DNA from: Fratercula arctica
Taxonomy: Eukaryota; Chordata; Aves; Charadriiformes; Alcidae
Direction of reading: 5' to 3'
Assembly: GCA_947846985.1 (NCBI GenBank)
Contig: CANTUZ010000008.1
Location: forward strand, 25,439,352 to 25,503,351
Length of the DNA stretch: 64,000 nt
Positions 25,131 through 38,039 of the stretch are shown here, piece after piece. Each line of letters opens with the position of its first letter. Within the stretch, counting starts at the first letter, position 1. The translations under genes and the position numbers were made by a program. The notes beneath the pieces were generated by a model, which was not told the origin of the DNA, ran no database searches, and worked only from the letters and a program-made list of their open reading frames with translations.

Positions 25131-28100
25131 CTGAATCCAAAACCAGGAGATGGCACAAAGAAAGTAGAGGAATGGATTTGGAAACCATGTAAATACATAA
25201 AGGTGAACTAAACCAACAGGGAAGAGTATGATCTGATGCAGGTTCCCTCATATATATCACAGGTGTACTCTTTCTAAATCTTAAACACCCTAGCACCTGC
25301 TGTGGTGACTATTTATTGAGCAGATATCAGTACCCACACAGTGTGCATTTAAACATATATCCTCTTGCTGTACATAAATTATAACTTCCTCACACTCACG
25401 TTCTGAGAGCTAACTTATTAAACACCAGTGTGTAACATGAGGTACTCAACAGTTAGCTCAGTGGAAAAAATGATAAAATTGTTCCTCTGCCTGCTTCTCC
25501 CTCAGTCCGCTGCCAAAACGCTGGGCAGCTGCCAAGTGGGAGAGTAAAGCAGTCACATAAATTGATCATATTCTACAGCTCCTCTAAGGACCACAGGAGA
25601 CTGTCTCAGAGAAAGCTGTAGGTGAACAGGGACAAGGCTGCACACTCTTGACAGCTGCACAGCAGTTAAACTAGCATCCATCATCCCTTTGAGGTCCCCT
25701 GCTTTAGCAATTCCATACCTTTAACAGCTTGAACAGGAATTAGGATTTCTAAGGCCAACAAAGACCAAAAAAAAACCTCAGAAAGCTGCACAGAGGTTAT
25801 TCTTCTACCTTCTTTCTGTCTTCATTCATTTTGGGGCATTTCATGTGAGTCCTCCTAGCCAAAGATTGTCCAGCACCTTCCTTCCCTCCTCTCATCTCCC
25901 TCATTTAGTCTTTTAATAAATTTAGACCACACAGAACTTTGGCTTTTGATTTTTCTTTTTGCCTTTGCAAACAAGAAAACACTGTTGCCAAGGTTTGGGC
26001 AAATATCTGACAATATTAACCTAGTTACCTGAGAGAATATGCTTTAATATCATGCCTGCTCTTAGTTTTAGTTTCTTTAACACATTTTAAACTAAATGTA
26101 TGCATTTAAACAGAGTAACTTGAGAGGGAAACATTGCTTAAGAAAATGCAAGTATTACCACGTCGTCCCCAGACACGTCCAAGGAGCAGTTAGCTCTCTT
26201 AGCTACAGCTGTACACAACTGTTCATCACAGTCACCTGACGATCCAGGTTCCAGCTCCTACAGACAATCACCATTTCCCCAGACTGTTCTCATATGCCTA
26301 TAACAACAATAATTGTTTCTACCTACATGATAGAAGTACGCATTATTTGACTTTATCCTTTTCATGCAGAGATCCAGAATATGCTGCATCTGTAACCTGT
26401 CCTTTTCCTCATTAATCATGACACCAGTCTCTGCTATCTGCAAACTTTGGTAATATGCCCTATTACCATTACTAAACAACCTGGCTCTGCCTCCTCTTTC
26501 CAGATCTATCAACTGCAAGAGAATGCTTCAGTTCTGACATGGTCATCCATCATGACTTCCCCTGCTCTGGGGCGGTATGTAAGTACAGCCACATTCATCA
26601 AGCCAACATAGTGTGCTTCAGCATTTATGAAAGTTGTCCTCAGAGAATAGAAGGGCCTCAGTATCACATATAAAATGACATGGAAAATATATTTGTTAAG
26701 ATAGATGCACCATGAGACAGTAACCTTAGGCCCAAGCAAAAAATAAGCCAAATCAATTCTAGATAAACATCTAACTTAATACAAGAATGAGTTTCACATG
26801 AAATAATTTAAACTGAGTAACAATTAAAAATGCTCATCACATGCCACTTTTACATCAGAATTGAAGATGCAATTATCAAGTTCAGTTATAGCTTGATTTT
26901 AGCACCTTAAAACGTTTCATATGCTTAGTAGCCCAGTTTTTTATGTAAACTTCTCTGTTTGAATTACAAAGCCATTTTCTAGATAAAATACAACTGCATT
27001 CTTTTTTCACTGCATAATTCCTGTCAAAACATTTCCAGCACTTCCATTCCTAATGGAATGACCTAATGAAAGCATCTGAAAACAGATGCTTTCCATATTA
27101 TCCTCAGAAAAAAGGGGCTGGTATCCTCCCAGCCTGCATGACACTGCCACTGGCAAGGTCTTTTCCTAACAAGGATTATCACCAAGCTCTCTCTCAGGTA
27201 AGTTCACTTTACTGTCTGTAAGCTGCATCTTCCACATGCAATATAGAAATAAACCTCTGTAAACCTTCTTCTGTTCTCCCATTCAGGGTAAGCAGTACCT
27301 ACATCATAAATAATTTGTCCGTTTTGATGGAATTGCAGCACGGTTGCATGTGATTCTGTGATCATTCAGTGCAAACTGAAAAGTCAAATGTTCATACTTC
27401 GTGCTGGAGTGAGATTGCTAGCAAAAAACCTTTGGGAGGGGTACCAAGACCCTGATAGAAAGAGGTCTGTCTTTGCTGCCAGGAACATGTTCATTTTGTT
27501 ATCTGTGAAAGATGAGGCTGACAATTCCCACTGTCTAATTTAAAAGTTCTTCTTTTTTCAGACTATATGTAATTTGTGGCTAACGAAGTGGGAGACAATG
27601 GTGAAAACAAGGAACTCTGATTTCACCCGCACAGCACAAGCCGTTGGCAGTATGGGATCTCTTTAATTGTCTCCACAGCTTCTCAAAACTCTGGGCTAGT
27701 TACCATCCCTAGAAAAAAGTCAAACGGAAGTAATTCAGTTTCATGTCTTTCTAGTCCTTTGTACTTTTGCTGCTCCTCCACCCCCAAGTACAAACTTCTT
27801 CTTGGTATGCTGATGACATTCCATAAATATCTTTTCTATTTCTTGACCTTAGTCTTCTTGGATCCTTTAACACAGGACACAAAGGGAAAGACATTCCTCA
27901 TTGTTAAGCCTTGAAAGTTTCAACCTAGGGTCTGCCTTTCCAGACTGTAATTATAGTTGACAACATTCTGCTTTGAACATTTGTCTTTCCCTTGTTTCCA
28001 AAAGCCTTACCTTTTCCCCCCAAATGTACTGTTGTGTTCAGGATCTTCTAAGAATTCCTGGTGTGTTTAATAGAGCGCTGTAAAATCACATTGAGATTTG

Positions 28101-28997
28101 TTCCCTCACTTATACGCTCTGTTCACCTATTGCCTTTTCAACATTGTCAAAAGAAGAGACTCTTAATATTTCTATCTTCACACTATCTTGCTCTGCTGTC
28201 TTGACTCCTCTCCCTATTTTTTATACATTGCTTCTTTTGCTGCTGGAAAACACAGCTGTCCTCTAGCTTTCAAAATCACAGAGAGACCAAAAAAGCCTAA
28301 TCTATTCAACAAAAAATTTTCCTCTTGTCCCTGCGAAGAGGAGGTTCTTTTTCATCCTTCTGTACCTTACATTAACATGTCTCTTAGGAATCTGTCATAA
28401 AATATTAAATACATTTGAAGGAAATACTTGATAGATACCAAAAGCTACTTTTCAGCTTTAAGTTTTAAAGCAAAATAATTATTACATATGCATACACAAA
28501 TAAGAAAGAAAATTAAAGTTTTAGTGATTTTTTTTTCAAGATTATTCCATTTTAGTTTCAGGTCACTGTTTTTTTGACATCTGGACATCCTGGGTCAAAG
28601 CAGGCTCTGTACTGGAAGTCTGTGTAATTCGAAGTGTGACAAAGTATAAGCCTGATTTATTTCCTTTGGACTTCCAAGGCAGCAAACAGCCTAGCTTGGA
28701 ATTGAGGTGTAGATAGTATGTTTCAGGGAGAAATATTTTTGTTGATTTCAGTCCATATCAAACAGAGGGGTTTGTTACAGAACTTTCAGATTTATTCCAT
28801 TTTATTTTGGCGTCCATTTCAGTTTCTTCCACGCACCTGAAAACCAATCAGTACTCCTCCTGCATTCACCCATAACAGACTTTCCACCACAACAGGGGGA
28901 CGAAAGGGTGAGAAAATTTTCTTACGGCATCAACACATGTACCCAGAAGAGAGAACAAGACGGAAAATTACCCAACTAACCTGTTTGTGCCAGATAC
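25131..28997 (-). other. probable intron
   Basis: 3.9 kb without a supported exon. The reading frames at 26,258-26,751 and 28,188-28,400 have no splice support or recognisable motif. No recent CR1 tail is visible. Confidence 0.45.
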
Positions 28998-29079
28998 CTG
29001 CCAACCAGACACAACCAGCAAGGACTGCCAGCGTGATGGAAACAAACATGCTTCTTGTTACAACATTGTAAAAGTGACA
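28998..29079 (-). CDS. exon encoding a probable transmembrane helix
   Basis: With the acceptor at CTGAG just before TGTCAC, 82 bases encode CHFYNVVTRSMFVSITLAVL then AGCVWLA plus one base, followed by donor GTATCT. The segment MFVSITLAVLAGCVWLAG is a convincing membrane-spanning helix, flanked by an arginine on its N-terminal side. Phases join to 29,902-30,030 before it (phase 0) and 25,016-25,130 after it (phase 1). An alternative acceptor 12 bases upstream would add four residues. This is the only clear hydrophobic span found in the gene so far. Confidence 0.62.
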
Positions 29080-29901
29080 CTCAGAAATTACCTTTCATTG
29101 GTTAACATTCGATCAGTTTAAAGTAATAGAAAATAGGAAGAACTTGCAGCACTGCCCACGGAAATAGTTTTGAAATACAGTAGTACTACAGTTCTTTTGC
29201 TTGTGGGCTCTTAATAATAAATTGCAGTATCCAAGTAAAAGTAAACTGTTTGAAATTTCACTCAAACAATTTAATATGATATTCTCTTACACCAGTAGCC
29301 TTTTTTTTTAAATCTAAATTGAAAACCTGTAATCCACAAAGTTAACAGTTGGTTACTTCCATGGGCCTGAAGCATACGCATTCAAACAATATGCAGGTGT
29401 AAGCAAATTTCATCATTTGCCATAGGGCTGACTGAAGCCTGGCTTTCTAGATTTGTACAGGAAACCTTTGTTGTATTTGGCAGCCACTCTTTTGTGGAGC
29501 TCTCAGGATTTTTTTGTCTACAGACATAATTGCTCAATAGAAGAAGAAAATTTAGCCAATAAAGTCAGTTGCAGATACCTCAGCTATTTTACTTTGACAA
29601 CCTAGATTATTTTAGATATTTCAAAATTTACACATCCTCTAGGACAAGATTATTTAACACTGTAAACTAACCTTTGGTTCTGCTTCTCAGACCTGATAGT
29701 TACTTAAGAGCATGGATGCCACAGAAGTCATTCTGTGGCTAAGAATACAGTTTATACAGAAACTGAGTACTTATCAAAGTCTGTGTCTTGCCAGTCAAGT
29801 ACTTTAGTTCCTCCTATACCATCATGTAAGAGACTAAACATTTCCGATTCCTTTTTCTCCTTCTTGCAGAAGCGACTGGAAGCACTGCAGTAACAATATA
29901 C

Positions 29902-30030
29902 CTCGTCTCTGGGGGAAGGGAGGGTCTCAAATTGCTCAACAGCAAGTCTGCTGTCTGACCAAAGAGAAGATTTTAATGGCTCTGGCAGGAGCTCTGTCTG
30001 GCCTTTCACAGCCAGTAACCGTGAGTTCTC
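29902..30030 (-). CDS. internal exon of unidentified - strand gene
   Basis: 129 bases (43 codons, phase 0 in and out), acceptor GCAGCTGTCATCATTTAG, donor GTATAT. It begins ENSRLLAVKGQTELLPEPLK and continues SSLWSDSRLAVEQFETLPSP before RDE. It precedes the transmembrane exon, so it would lie on the side of the membrane holding the N-terminal domain. Confidence 0.66.
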
Positions 30031-30194
30031 CTAAATGATGACAGCTGCAAGTCCTAGGGAAGAGTGGAGGCAAAATATGTATCCACAAATGTCACATATA
30101 ATCTCATTTCATGATCTTAGAAATAGGTAATACCTGCATGACATGTCAATATACCTGATAAAAAGTAGGCATATGGCAGAATCTTACTGTAACT

Positions 30195-31530
30195 GAAGGA
30201 TGAGGAAAAGGCTGAGGTACTTAATGCCTTCTTTGCCTCAGGATTTAACAGTTTGACCAGCTCTTTCTCCAGGTACCCAGCCCCCTGAGCTGGAAGACAG
30301 GGCCTGGGAGCAGAATGAAGCCCCTATAATCCAAGGGGAAATGGTGAGGGACCTGCTACAGCACTTAGACACACACAAGCCTATGGGTCCGGATGGGATC
30401 CACCCAAGGGTACTGAGGGAGCTGGTGGAAGTGCTCACCAAGCCACTTTCCATTATTTACTCTGGCTAACCGTGGAGGCCTCAGTTGACTGGAGGTTGGC
30501 AAATGCGATACCCATCCACAAGAAGGGCCAGAAGTAGGATCCGGGGAACTAGAGGCCTGTGCTCGGTGTTGGGGCTGGTTCTGTTTAACATCTTTATCAA
30601 TGATCTGGACGAGGGGATTGAGTTCACCCTCAGTCAGTTTGCAGAGGACACCAAGTTGGGTGGGAGCGTCGATCTGCTTGAGGGTAGAAAGGCTCTGCAG
30701 AGGGATCTGGACAGGCTGGATCAATGGGCCGAGGCCAATGGTATGAGGTTCAACAAGGACAAGTGCCGGGTCCTGCACTTGGGTCACAACAACCCCATGC
30801 AGCGTTACAGGCTTGGGGAGGAGTGGCTGGAGAGCTGCCTGGCAGAAAAGGACCGGGGGGTGTTGGTCAACAACAGATGGCTGAATATGAGCCAGCAGTG
30901 TGCCCAGGTGGCCAAGAAGGCCAACAGCATCCTGGCCTGTATCAGGAACAGTGTGGCCAGCAGGACTAGGGAAGTGATCATGCCCCTGTACTCGGCACTG
31001 GCGAGGCCCCACCTCGAACACTGTGTCCAGTTTTGGGCCCCTCACTACAAGACAGACATTGAGGTGCTGGAGCGGGTCCAGAGAAGGGCAACGAAGCTGG
31101 TGAGGGGTCTGGAGAACAAGTCTTATGAGGAGTGGCTGAGGGAACTGGGGTTGTTTTAGCCTGGAGAAAAGGAGGCTGAGGGGAGACCTTATCGCTCTCT
31201 ACAACTACCTGAAAGGAGGTTGTAGAGAGGTGGGGATCAGTCTCTTCTCCCAAGTAACAAGAGATAGGACAAGAAGAAATGGCCTCAACTTGCACCAGGG
31301 GAAGTTTAGATTGGATATTAGAAAAATTTTCTTCACAGAAAGGGTTATCAAGCACTGGAAGAGGCTGCCCAGGGAAGTGGTGGAGTCACCATCCCTGAAG
31401 GTATTTAAAAGATGTGTAGATGTGGTGCTTAGGGACATGGTTTAGTGGTGGACTTGTCAGTGCTAGGCTCATGGTTGGATGTGATGATCTTAAAGGTCTT
31501 TTCCAACCTAAAGGATTCTATGGTTCTATG
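30195..31530 (+). mobile_element. CR1 LINE with internal deletion
   Basis: The + strand copy starts near EKAEVLNAFFAS. Its frame then jumps from the IHKKGQ region straight to [20 protein letters not shown], so the core with the FSKAFD motif has been deleted. The catalytic box reads FAED instead of FADD, and several stops are present. The tail is GGATTCTATGGTTCTATG. The copy is fossil. It lies within the 33.1-30.0 kb intron of the minus-strand gene. Confidence 0.92.
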
Positions 31531-31579
31531 ACTTTAGCTACCTAGATACCTATTAAGGCAGCAAAACAGCAAGACACAC

Positions 31580-32811
31580 AGAATCACAGAACAGTAGGGT
31601 TGGAAGGGACCTCTGGAGATCATCTAGTCCAACCCCCCTGCCAGAGCAGGGTCACCCAGAGCGGGTTGCACAGGAACGCGTCCAGGCAGGTTTTGAATGT
31701 CTCCAGAGACAGAGACTCCACCACCTCTCTGGGCAGCCTGTGCCAGTGCTCTGCCACCCTCAAAGTAAAAAAGTTCCTCCTCTTGTTTAGGTGGAACTTC
31801 CTATGCTCAAGTTTGTGCCTGTTACCTCTTGTCCTGTTGCCGGGCACCACTTAAAAGAGCCTGGTCCCATCCTCCTGACACCCACCCTTTAAGTATTTAT
31901 AAGCATTGATAAGATCCCCCCTCGGTCGTCTTTTTGCCAGACTGAATAGACCCAAATCCTTCAGCCTTTCTTCACAAGAGAGATGTTACAATCTCTTAAA
32001 CATCTTCATAGCCCTTTGCTGTCCCCTCTCCAGCAGTTCCTTGTCTTTCTTGAACCGGGGAGCCCAGAACTGGACACAGTGCTCCAGATGCGGCCTCACC
32101 AAGGCAGAGCAGAGGGGGAGGATGACCTCCCTCGACCTGCTGGCCACACTCTTCTTGGTGCACCCCAGGATGCCATTGGCCTTCTTGGCCACAAGGGCAC
32201 ATTGCTGACTCATGGTCATCCTGTTGTCAACCAGGACTCCCAGGTCTCTTTCCACAGAGCTGCTCTCCAGCAGGTCAGCCCCCAACCTGTACTGGTGCAG
32301 GGGGTTATTCCTCCCCAGGTGCAGCACCCTACACTTGCCCCTGTTGAATTTCATAAGGTTCCTCTCCGCCCAACTCTCCAGCCTGTCTAGGTCTCTCTGT
32401 ATGGCGGCACAGCCTCTGGTGTGTCAGCCGCCCCCCCCAGCTTTGTGTCATCAGCAAACTTGCTGAGGGTGCACTCTATCCCCTCATTCAGGTCACTGAT
32501 GAATACATTGAACAGGACTGGACCCAGTACTGACCCCTGGGAACCACCACTCGTCACTGACCTCCAACTAGACTCTGTGCCCCTAATCACGACCCTCTGA
32601 GCTCTTTCTTTCAACCAGTTTTCTATCCACCCCACTGTCCATTCATCTAACCCACACTTCCTAAGCTTCCCTATGAGGATGCTGTGGGAGACCGTGTCGA
32701 ATGCCTTGCTGAAGTCAAGGTAGACAACATCCACTGCTCTCCTCTCATCTATCCATCCAGTCATTCCATCATAGAAGGCTCTCAGATTAGTCAGACATGA
32801 TTTAGAATGTG
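31580..32811 (-). mobile_element. CR1 LINE, 5'-truncated, inverted relative to its neighbour
   Basis: Minus-strand copy whose 3' tail starts at 31,580, about 50 bases from the tail of the preceding + strand copy. It keeps [20 protein letters not shown] and an intact FADDTKLGG, but a frameshift near 32,400 and a stop near 31,986 break the frame. The sequence is truncated at FTKGKSC-like residues ([14 protein letters not shown]). Its 3' region differs from that of the neighbouring copy, suggesting a different CR1 subfamily. Confidence 0.93.
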
Positions 32812-33120
32812 CTGGGGACATTTTTCTTCAGAGACAGAGGAAATTGCTGGGGAGTGTCATTTTTTTCACCTCTGATATTGATCAAGAAACTACTAAAAAT
32901 TTTGAAATTTGGAAGAAAATGAAATGGAAACGAAAAGTTTAGTATTCTAAGCAGGAAAGGTGTAGTAGTAGCACAGTAAAGACAACGGGCTTCAGAAGAA
33001 AAACATTTAACAGTTTTACTGCAGTTTACAAGTAGAACAGCACTGAAGACAATGCAAAGCCTACTATGGCTCTTCAAGTGAAACTACACAGAACGTATCA
33101 CAAGAATTTATATGAATTAC
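32812..33120 (-). other. intron sequence
   Basis: Short AT-rich stretch between the CR1 copy and the exon at 33,121. No feature seen. Confidence 0.5.
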
Positions 33121-33198
33121 CTTCAAAGAGGGTGGAATAAAAGTTGAAGCATCAAGGTCAAACTGAAGTCTGCCATGGAAAACCACAATACCTTGAGG
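33121..33198 (-). CDS. internal exon of unidentified - strand gene
   Basis: 78 bases (26 codons, phase 0 in and out) from the acceptor GTAAGTTAGTACAG to the donor GTAATT. The frame reads PQGIVVFHGRLQFDLDASTF then IPPSLK. A second acceptor 14 bases upstream (TTGCTCTAG) is stronger as a splice site but breaks the phase with 34,857-34,915. The alternating hydrophobic pattern (GIVVFHGRLQFDLD) suggests beta strands. Confidence 0.66.
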
Positions 33199-34856
33199 CT
33201 GTACTAACTTACCTAGAGCAAGCCATGAATAAAAATATATAATCAAGACAGAAAAATGCATCAAAATGAAAGAAAGAAAAAAAAAAAAAGAAATGGAACC
33301 AGCAAAAATAACCAATAATTCAAATTAAAAATTTTGGACGGAAAAGATCTAGAGGAACAGGTGTTTCAGGAAGATTCTCTCTCACAGGAGTAACATGTAC
33401 GCAAAAAACAAGTAAAACAGATTAACATTAATTTCATCATAATGTCCAGAGAATTTTAACTGGCATAAACTGATACAGATGTCCTATAACAGTACAACCT
33501 GAGGTGATTATTCATAAAAAAAAAAAAAGACATTTTAGTCCAACATATTAAATATAGTTTGGAACAGGAGGCTGACTTAGTGTTCATGAACACCAAAATA
33601 CCCCAAATAAATACTTTTGTTCAACAGTGTGTTTTCTCTCATCTCCATTTAACTGAATTATAAATTGTACCAAATACCTGGTGAATTTCACCAGTTCTGT
33701 AAATCCTAAAAGCAGGTTTCTTTTACAGTGTTCCAGTCCAGATGGATCAGAAGCATGGTTTCTAGCAACCCCAGATCCTTTCTGCATGAACTCATTTCAA
33801 GGCTATCCTGAAATAAGCCCAGAAATTCAGGCAAGTACTCATGCTGGGATCCTCCAATTAGACCTACCATAATTTCAAGACAGCAAAGATGTTTCTACTT
33901 CTGCCTGCGAAAATATGGCGCTGTCCTTATTAGGTTCACTGGAACAATACCTTCCAAGTCATGAAATCAGCTGCAGTTCATTACTATGAATTTTTTACTC
34001 TGTCAGTACCATGCAAGTACACTGTGTGGATCAGGAGCACACTGTGCCAATAACCACAGTCTCCAGAAAAAAATGTGCCAGTAAAAGCTACAAAACATTA
34101 ACAACATGAACGATAGCAACAATTGCTAAAGGCAACATGAACCTAAACTCAAACACAATCTTTGCTCCACCAGCTCCCAAATCCTAGTAAACTTTGGGAA
34201 AGGGTATGTAAAGTATGTAACAGATTAATACATGCATACCATTTTATAAGATCCTTTCGTTAGAATTAGTGCCTATGAATTAAGACTGTGAAAAGAGCAG
34301 GCACGCAGCATTACAACAAAGCAACTGTGTCTGGGTAAGGCAGGAGCGAATTCGGAGGCTGCCATCCTAAATCACGCTTCACACATTCACATAACCTGGT
34401 ACTTGCATTTAAGCCAAGAGATATTCTCCAGTTAACTTATGCTTGTCAGCCCAGTAGACTTTAAAATACAAAGCTATTCCATGATGACTGACTGCTGTTT
34501 CTAACAGCTAACAAGCTCCAGTTCAGAATACATCATGGTTGGAGGTGTTTATGTTGCGTTTCTCCTGCTACTTAAGGCAGCAGCATTTACTCAGAATAAT
34601 AAAACCATTGTGCATTGAAAGACACCACACACTCTGAAATAAACAGTAAATTTGGGCTCACTCTCCCCTCCAACATCCTTCTCTCAGTAGAGATCACGGT
34701 AACACCCACTTCGCAACAGAACAGTTTTCCCTGCTATGAAACTCAACACAACTGTTCAGAAAATCCACTCCACAGCTGCTGCAAGAGAAAAACCCAAACC
34801 TTACCAACAGGCATCTGGACTTGACTCTTGGAAATAATATGGGAAATAAATTTTAC
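33199..34856 (-). other. probable intron
   Basis: AT-rich, with short A-runs (33,280 and 33,520). A 28-base exon-like piece near 33,680-33,710 does not fit the phases on either side. Confidence 0.45.
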
Positions 34857-34915
34857 CTCAACTTGAATATACTTAGAAACTAAAGTTCTGTTGACATTGT
34901 TTATCTCAGATGAGA
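34857..34915 (-). CDS. internal exon of unidentified - strand gene
   Basis: 59 bases, acceptor CCTTTCCTATTTACAAG, donor GTAAAA. The only open frame gives SSEINNVNRTLVSKYIQVE after two leading bases, with valine at the junction to the upstream exon. Exit phase 0 continues into PQGIVVFHGR. It contains an N-R-T sequon, which would matter if this side is lumenal. Confidence 0.64.
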
Positions 34916-37049
34916 CTTGTAAATAGGAAAGGGTACACACCCTCCAGCAAGTATCAGCCCATGTGCGTCACATGAATGACAAGTCATGAAAGAAACAGTC
35001 GTGCAAAATGCAGGAAGAAAACTGAGAATACAGTTCTCATGAGAAACAGGTATGTGAGAGGAAAAAACAGGTAACCCTACTAGTTGCAATATCAGAAGAG
35101 TGGAAGTGGGCCATGACCTGACCCCATTATATTATGTTACTTGGGACAGGACACACCCCAGTTCTGAAGCATCCCTCCCACTGATCTTACCTATGAAACT
35201 TTGAGTCTCCTCTCAGAGGTCTCTCCCATTAAAGATAAACACCTCTCCTTAGGAATATTTTTTAAAGGAACTAATGAAAATATAGATAATATGCTTGCTT
35301 TCTGAATTGCTTTTCAAAAAGTAGTGAAGAAAGTTAATCCTAATGAACTAATGCAAAAAAAGTACCATTTTTCTCCGTGAGTTCCAAGTTTTTACAATGA
35401 GACGTTTCACAAAGATGCTAAAAGCTGCACCAAGACCCCAGCCTCCTTGGCCTGCTTCCTCCCAGTCACACGGCATGTAATCCACTGCTGGGCCCTGTTC
35501 TTGCTGGTTTCAACAGGAACAGGACGGGATTTAACAAACTGAGTGATTATCAGTAGTAGGGAAGTAACACAGAACAGTAAAGCTTACAGTCTGTTGCTTT
35601 GTGGTTGGAAACGCTAAGAGCAGGAGAACACCATTTACACACAGTAATGCATAGTTACAGCTGGTTTGTATCAGAGGAAAGGTCGTGAACATTTGTTAGT
35701 CTACAAGCACTTAGTTTCTGAAAGACTGAGAGTCTCTCTTTTTAATCCAGAATCTTTTTGTAAATATTGCAGTACTCACTTGCCCTATCCGGACAAAGCT
35801 TGGCCTCCGTTGCTAGTGTCAAGAAAAAAAAAAATCTTCCAAGACATTATGGAACAGGAAACAGTAGAGATTCAGCAACTGCTTGTGGTAAATAAGCTCA
35901 TGAGGCTCATTTGACCCCCACATCTCTCAAACTGCATCCTTGCTTACTAACAGACACTATTTCAAGAGAACAAAACCTTTAAACAAGATCTTCACAAAAA
36001 AATATTCTTTTCTTAAAGTATGTCTGTCTTTCTATAGCAGATTCCCTGCATAGAACAGTTTCAGTTCAGAAAGAAGTTAAAGACGCAGGCTCTGTTTTGC
36101 CGACTGGGACATCTTTGGACTACTCAACATCTGTTCAGGAAGCTGGAGTTGCCCTGTTCTCGTTTTTGTGGAAAGGAAAAAATGTCCAGCAGCAGCCAAT
36201 GCCTTATCAATAAAGTAACTTGAAGTCATTTAGTGTCATCGCTGATTATGAAGAACTTATTTTCATTTATTCCAGAGCTTCTTTTCATTACCAGAATAGT
36301 GGAGAGACGCCAGAACATAAAACCAACATTGCAATGCTACATCTGGTTGGTAGTAATAGGCAGTTAATAACAACGGGATTTGACTGGCACTGCCATCACA
36401 GAAGTGTACAATACACAATATCTATTTTTCAATAAGTGAAAATGAGATGTAAAATGCATGTGGATTAACACTCTGGCTCCTGGATCAGTCTAGAAGATTC
36501 TCCTGGCGCTTTTCTACCAGGCACTTGCTCACCCAGTGGAAGCCCTGGCTCTTCTATGATTGCACTAGATTAAGGCACATACAGATGCATAAAATGCAGA
36601 TGACGCACAGCTTTTAAAACTGCCATATGGGACAATACATACATATGACCATACATTCCCCACACATAAGCTAGAAGACTATTCACAACCTATATACAAA
36701 AGTACAGCTATGCTTGTATGGAGTTCAGTTGGTACCGCATCTCCACAGAATGTCCTTTCCAAAGAGAATGAAGAAAAGGTCTCAGATCAAGCACATCTGC
36801 ACCACCATGAGGTGAGCTTCTGCTGGCCTTTTATGTTACAGTTTTTCGATTTCCATAAAAAGAAGAGATTATTAACTACTAGAAACGGCCAGAAAACAAA
36901 GCCTATTCTGCTTTTTCCCATTAAAAAGAAAAAATAAAAAATCCAGAAATTCATGAAATGTGAAGAAATTTCAGAGAAATCCATGTTGGCAGATTCTAAC
37001 ATGATTTCTCCATTTTGCTTACTTGCAAGGCTTCTCACTGTGTCATTAC
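34916..37049 (-). other. probable intron
   Basis: AT-rich DNA without supported exons. The + strand frames at 35,666 and 36,220 lack splice or start support. Confidence 0.45.
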
Positions 37050-37113
37050 CTCCCTCCCAGTTAACTGGTAGCTCCTTATCATAAAATGTTGGTAACAAAA
37101 ATTCCAACCAGTT
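37050..37113 (-). CDS. internal exon of unidentified - strand gene
   Basis: 64 bases, acceptor TTAATTTTTCAATAG, donor GTAATG. The frame reads NWLEFLLPTFYDKELPVNWE then G, with one base left over. An in-frame stop (TAG) immediately precedes it, so the exon boundary is well defined. Phases match both neighbours. Confidence 0.64.
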
Positions 37114-37993
37114 CTATTGAAAAATTAACTATACTTCAAAAATTTGAGTATTTACTGACCAATATTTCCAAGATACTAAAGAACTTGTAAAATCAAACTA
37201 TTACGGGATGATGTAATAATTGAGAACTCTGTAGTATTAAATACTTATAACCTCCAAAAGAGAACACTACATTCAAAATCAACTATTTAAAATTAAACTG
37301 AAAGTATAGTAATTGCTCTGTTTCACAATTTACCAGATACCAAAACATACAAAGAGATGAAATTATTTTAAAGGCCAACTTCAGAATTGCTATCAAAATT
37401 CAAATCTCCATTTATAAAGCCTGCCTCTACTTATTCTTGCCATATGCTTAGTCCCTCAATTTAGATATGTGTCAAAACTTCTTCGAAAAAAAATGAGTTC
37501 AAATGATTTACACGTTTTAAATAAAAAATACTAGCTAAAATACTTTTATTATGATGTTTTGCACCAGGAGGTGCTGATCCATTATGACTTCAGTAAGAAA
37601 GGTTCTCAGACTTTGTAAGATATCATTTAAAATGCTATTTTTAAGGACTAACACTATAAGAAGAGAATAGTATACATAATGTTAAATCCCCTTAGACGGT
37701 GGGAGACGGTCACAAAGATCCTACCATATGATTTTCTTATGAGAAAACCACTTTATTCATCATTTCCGCTGTCAAACAAAAGGGTGAACGTCTTGCTGCA
37801 TTCCTAAAGGCAAGGCTTCGCAGGCAGCATAACCACTGGTAGGGGTGGGAGCTGCCCACAGGCTCCTCCGTTAGACTGAGCTGGCTGAGTTCATCCTGTC
37901 CCACACACGAGACTTGTGCAACACAGGACAGGCCTGAAGTCCAAGCCGTGCAGGCAGCACAGCGCTGCACAGCACAGGCCTGGGCATACTCAC

Positions 37994-38039
37994 GTTAATT
38001 GTACTGTGGAGCGCTAAATCCTCGGTGTACAAACGTCTT
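37994..38039 (-). CDS. internal exon of unidentified - strand gene
   Basis: 46 bases, acceptor GTAGTGATCCTGGCCAG, strong donor GTGAGTAT. After one base completing a lysine codon the frame reads RRLYTEDLALHSTIN and exits in phase 0 into NWLEFLLPTF. Upstream acceptors would lengthen it by a few residues, but this one fits the phase of 39,942-39,997. Confidence 0.6.
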
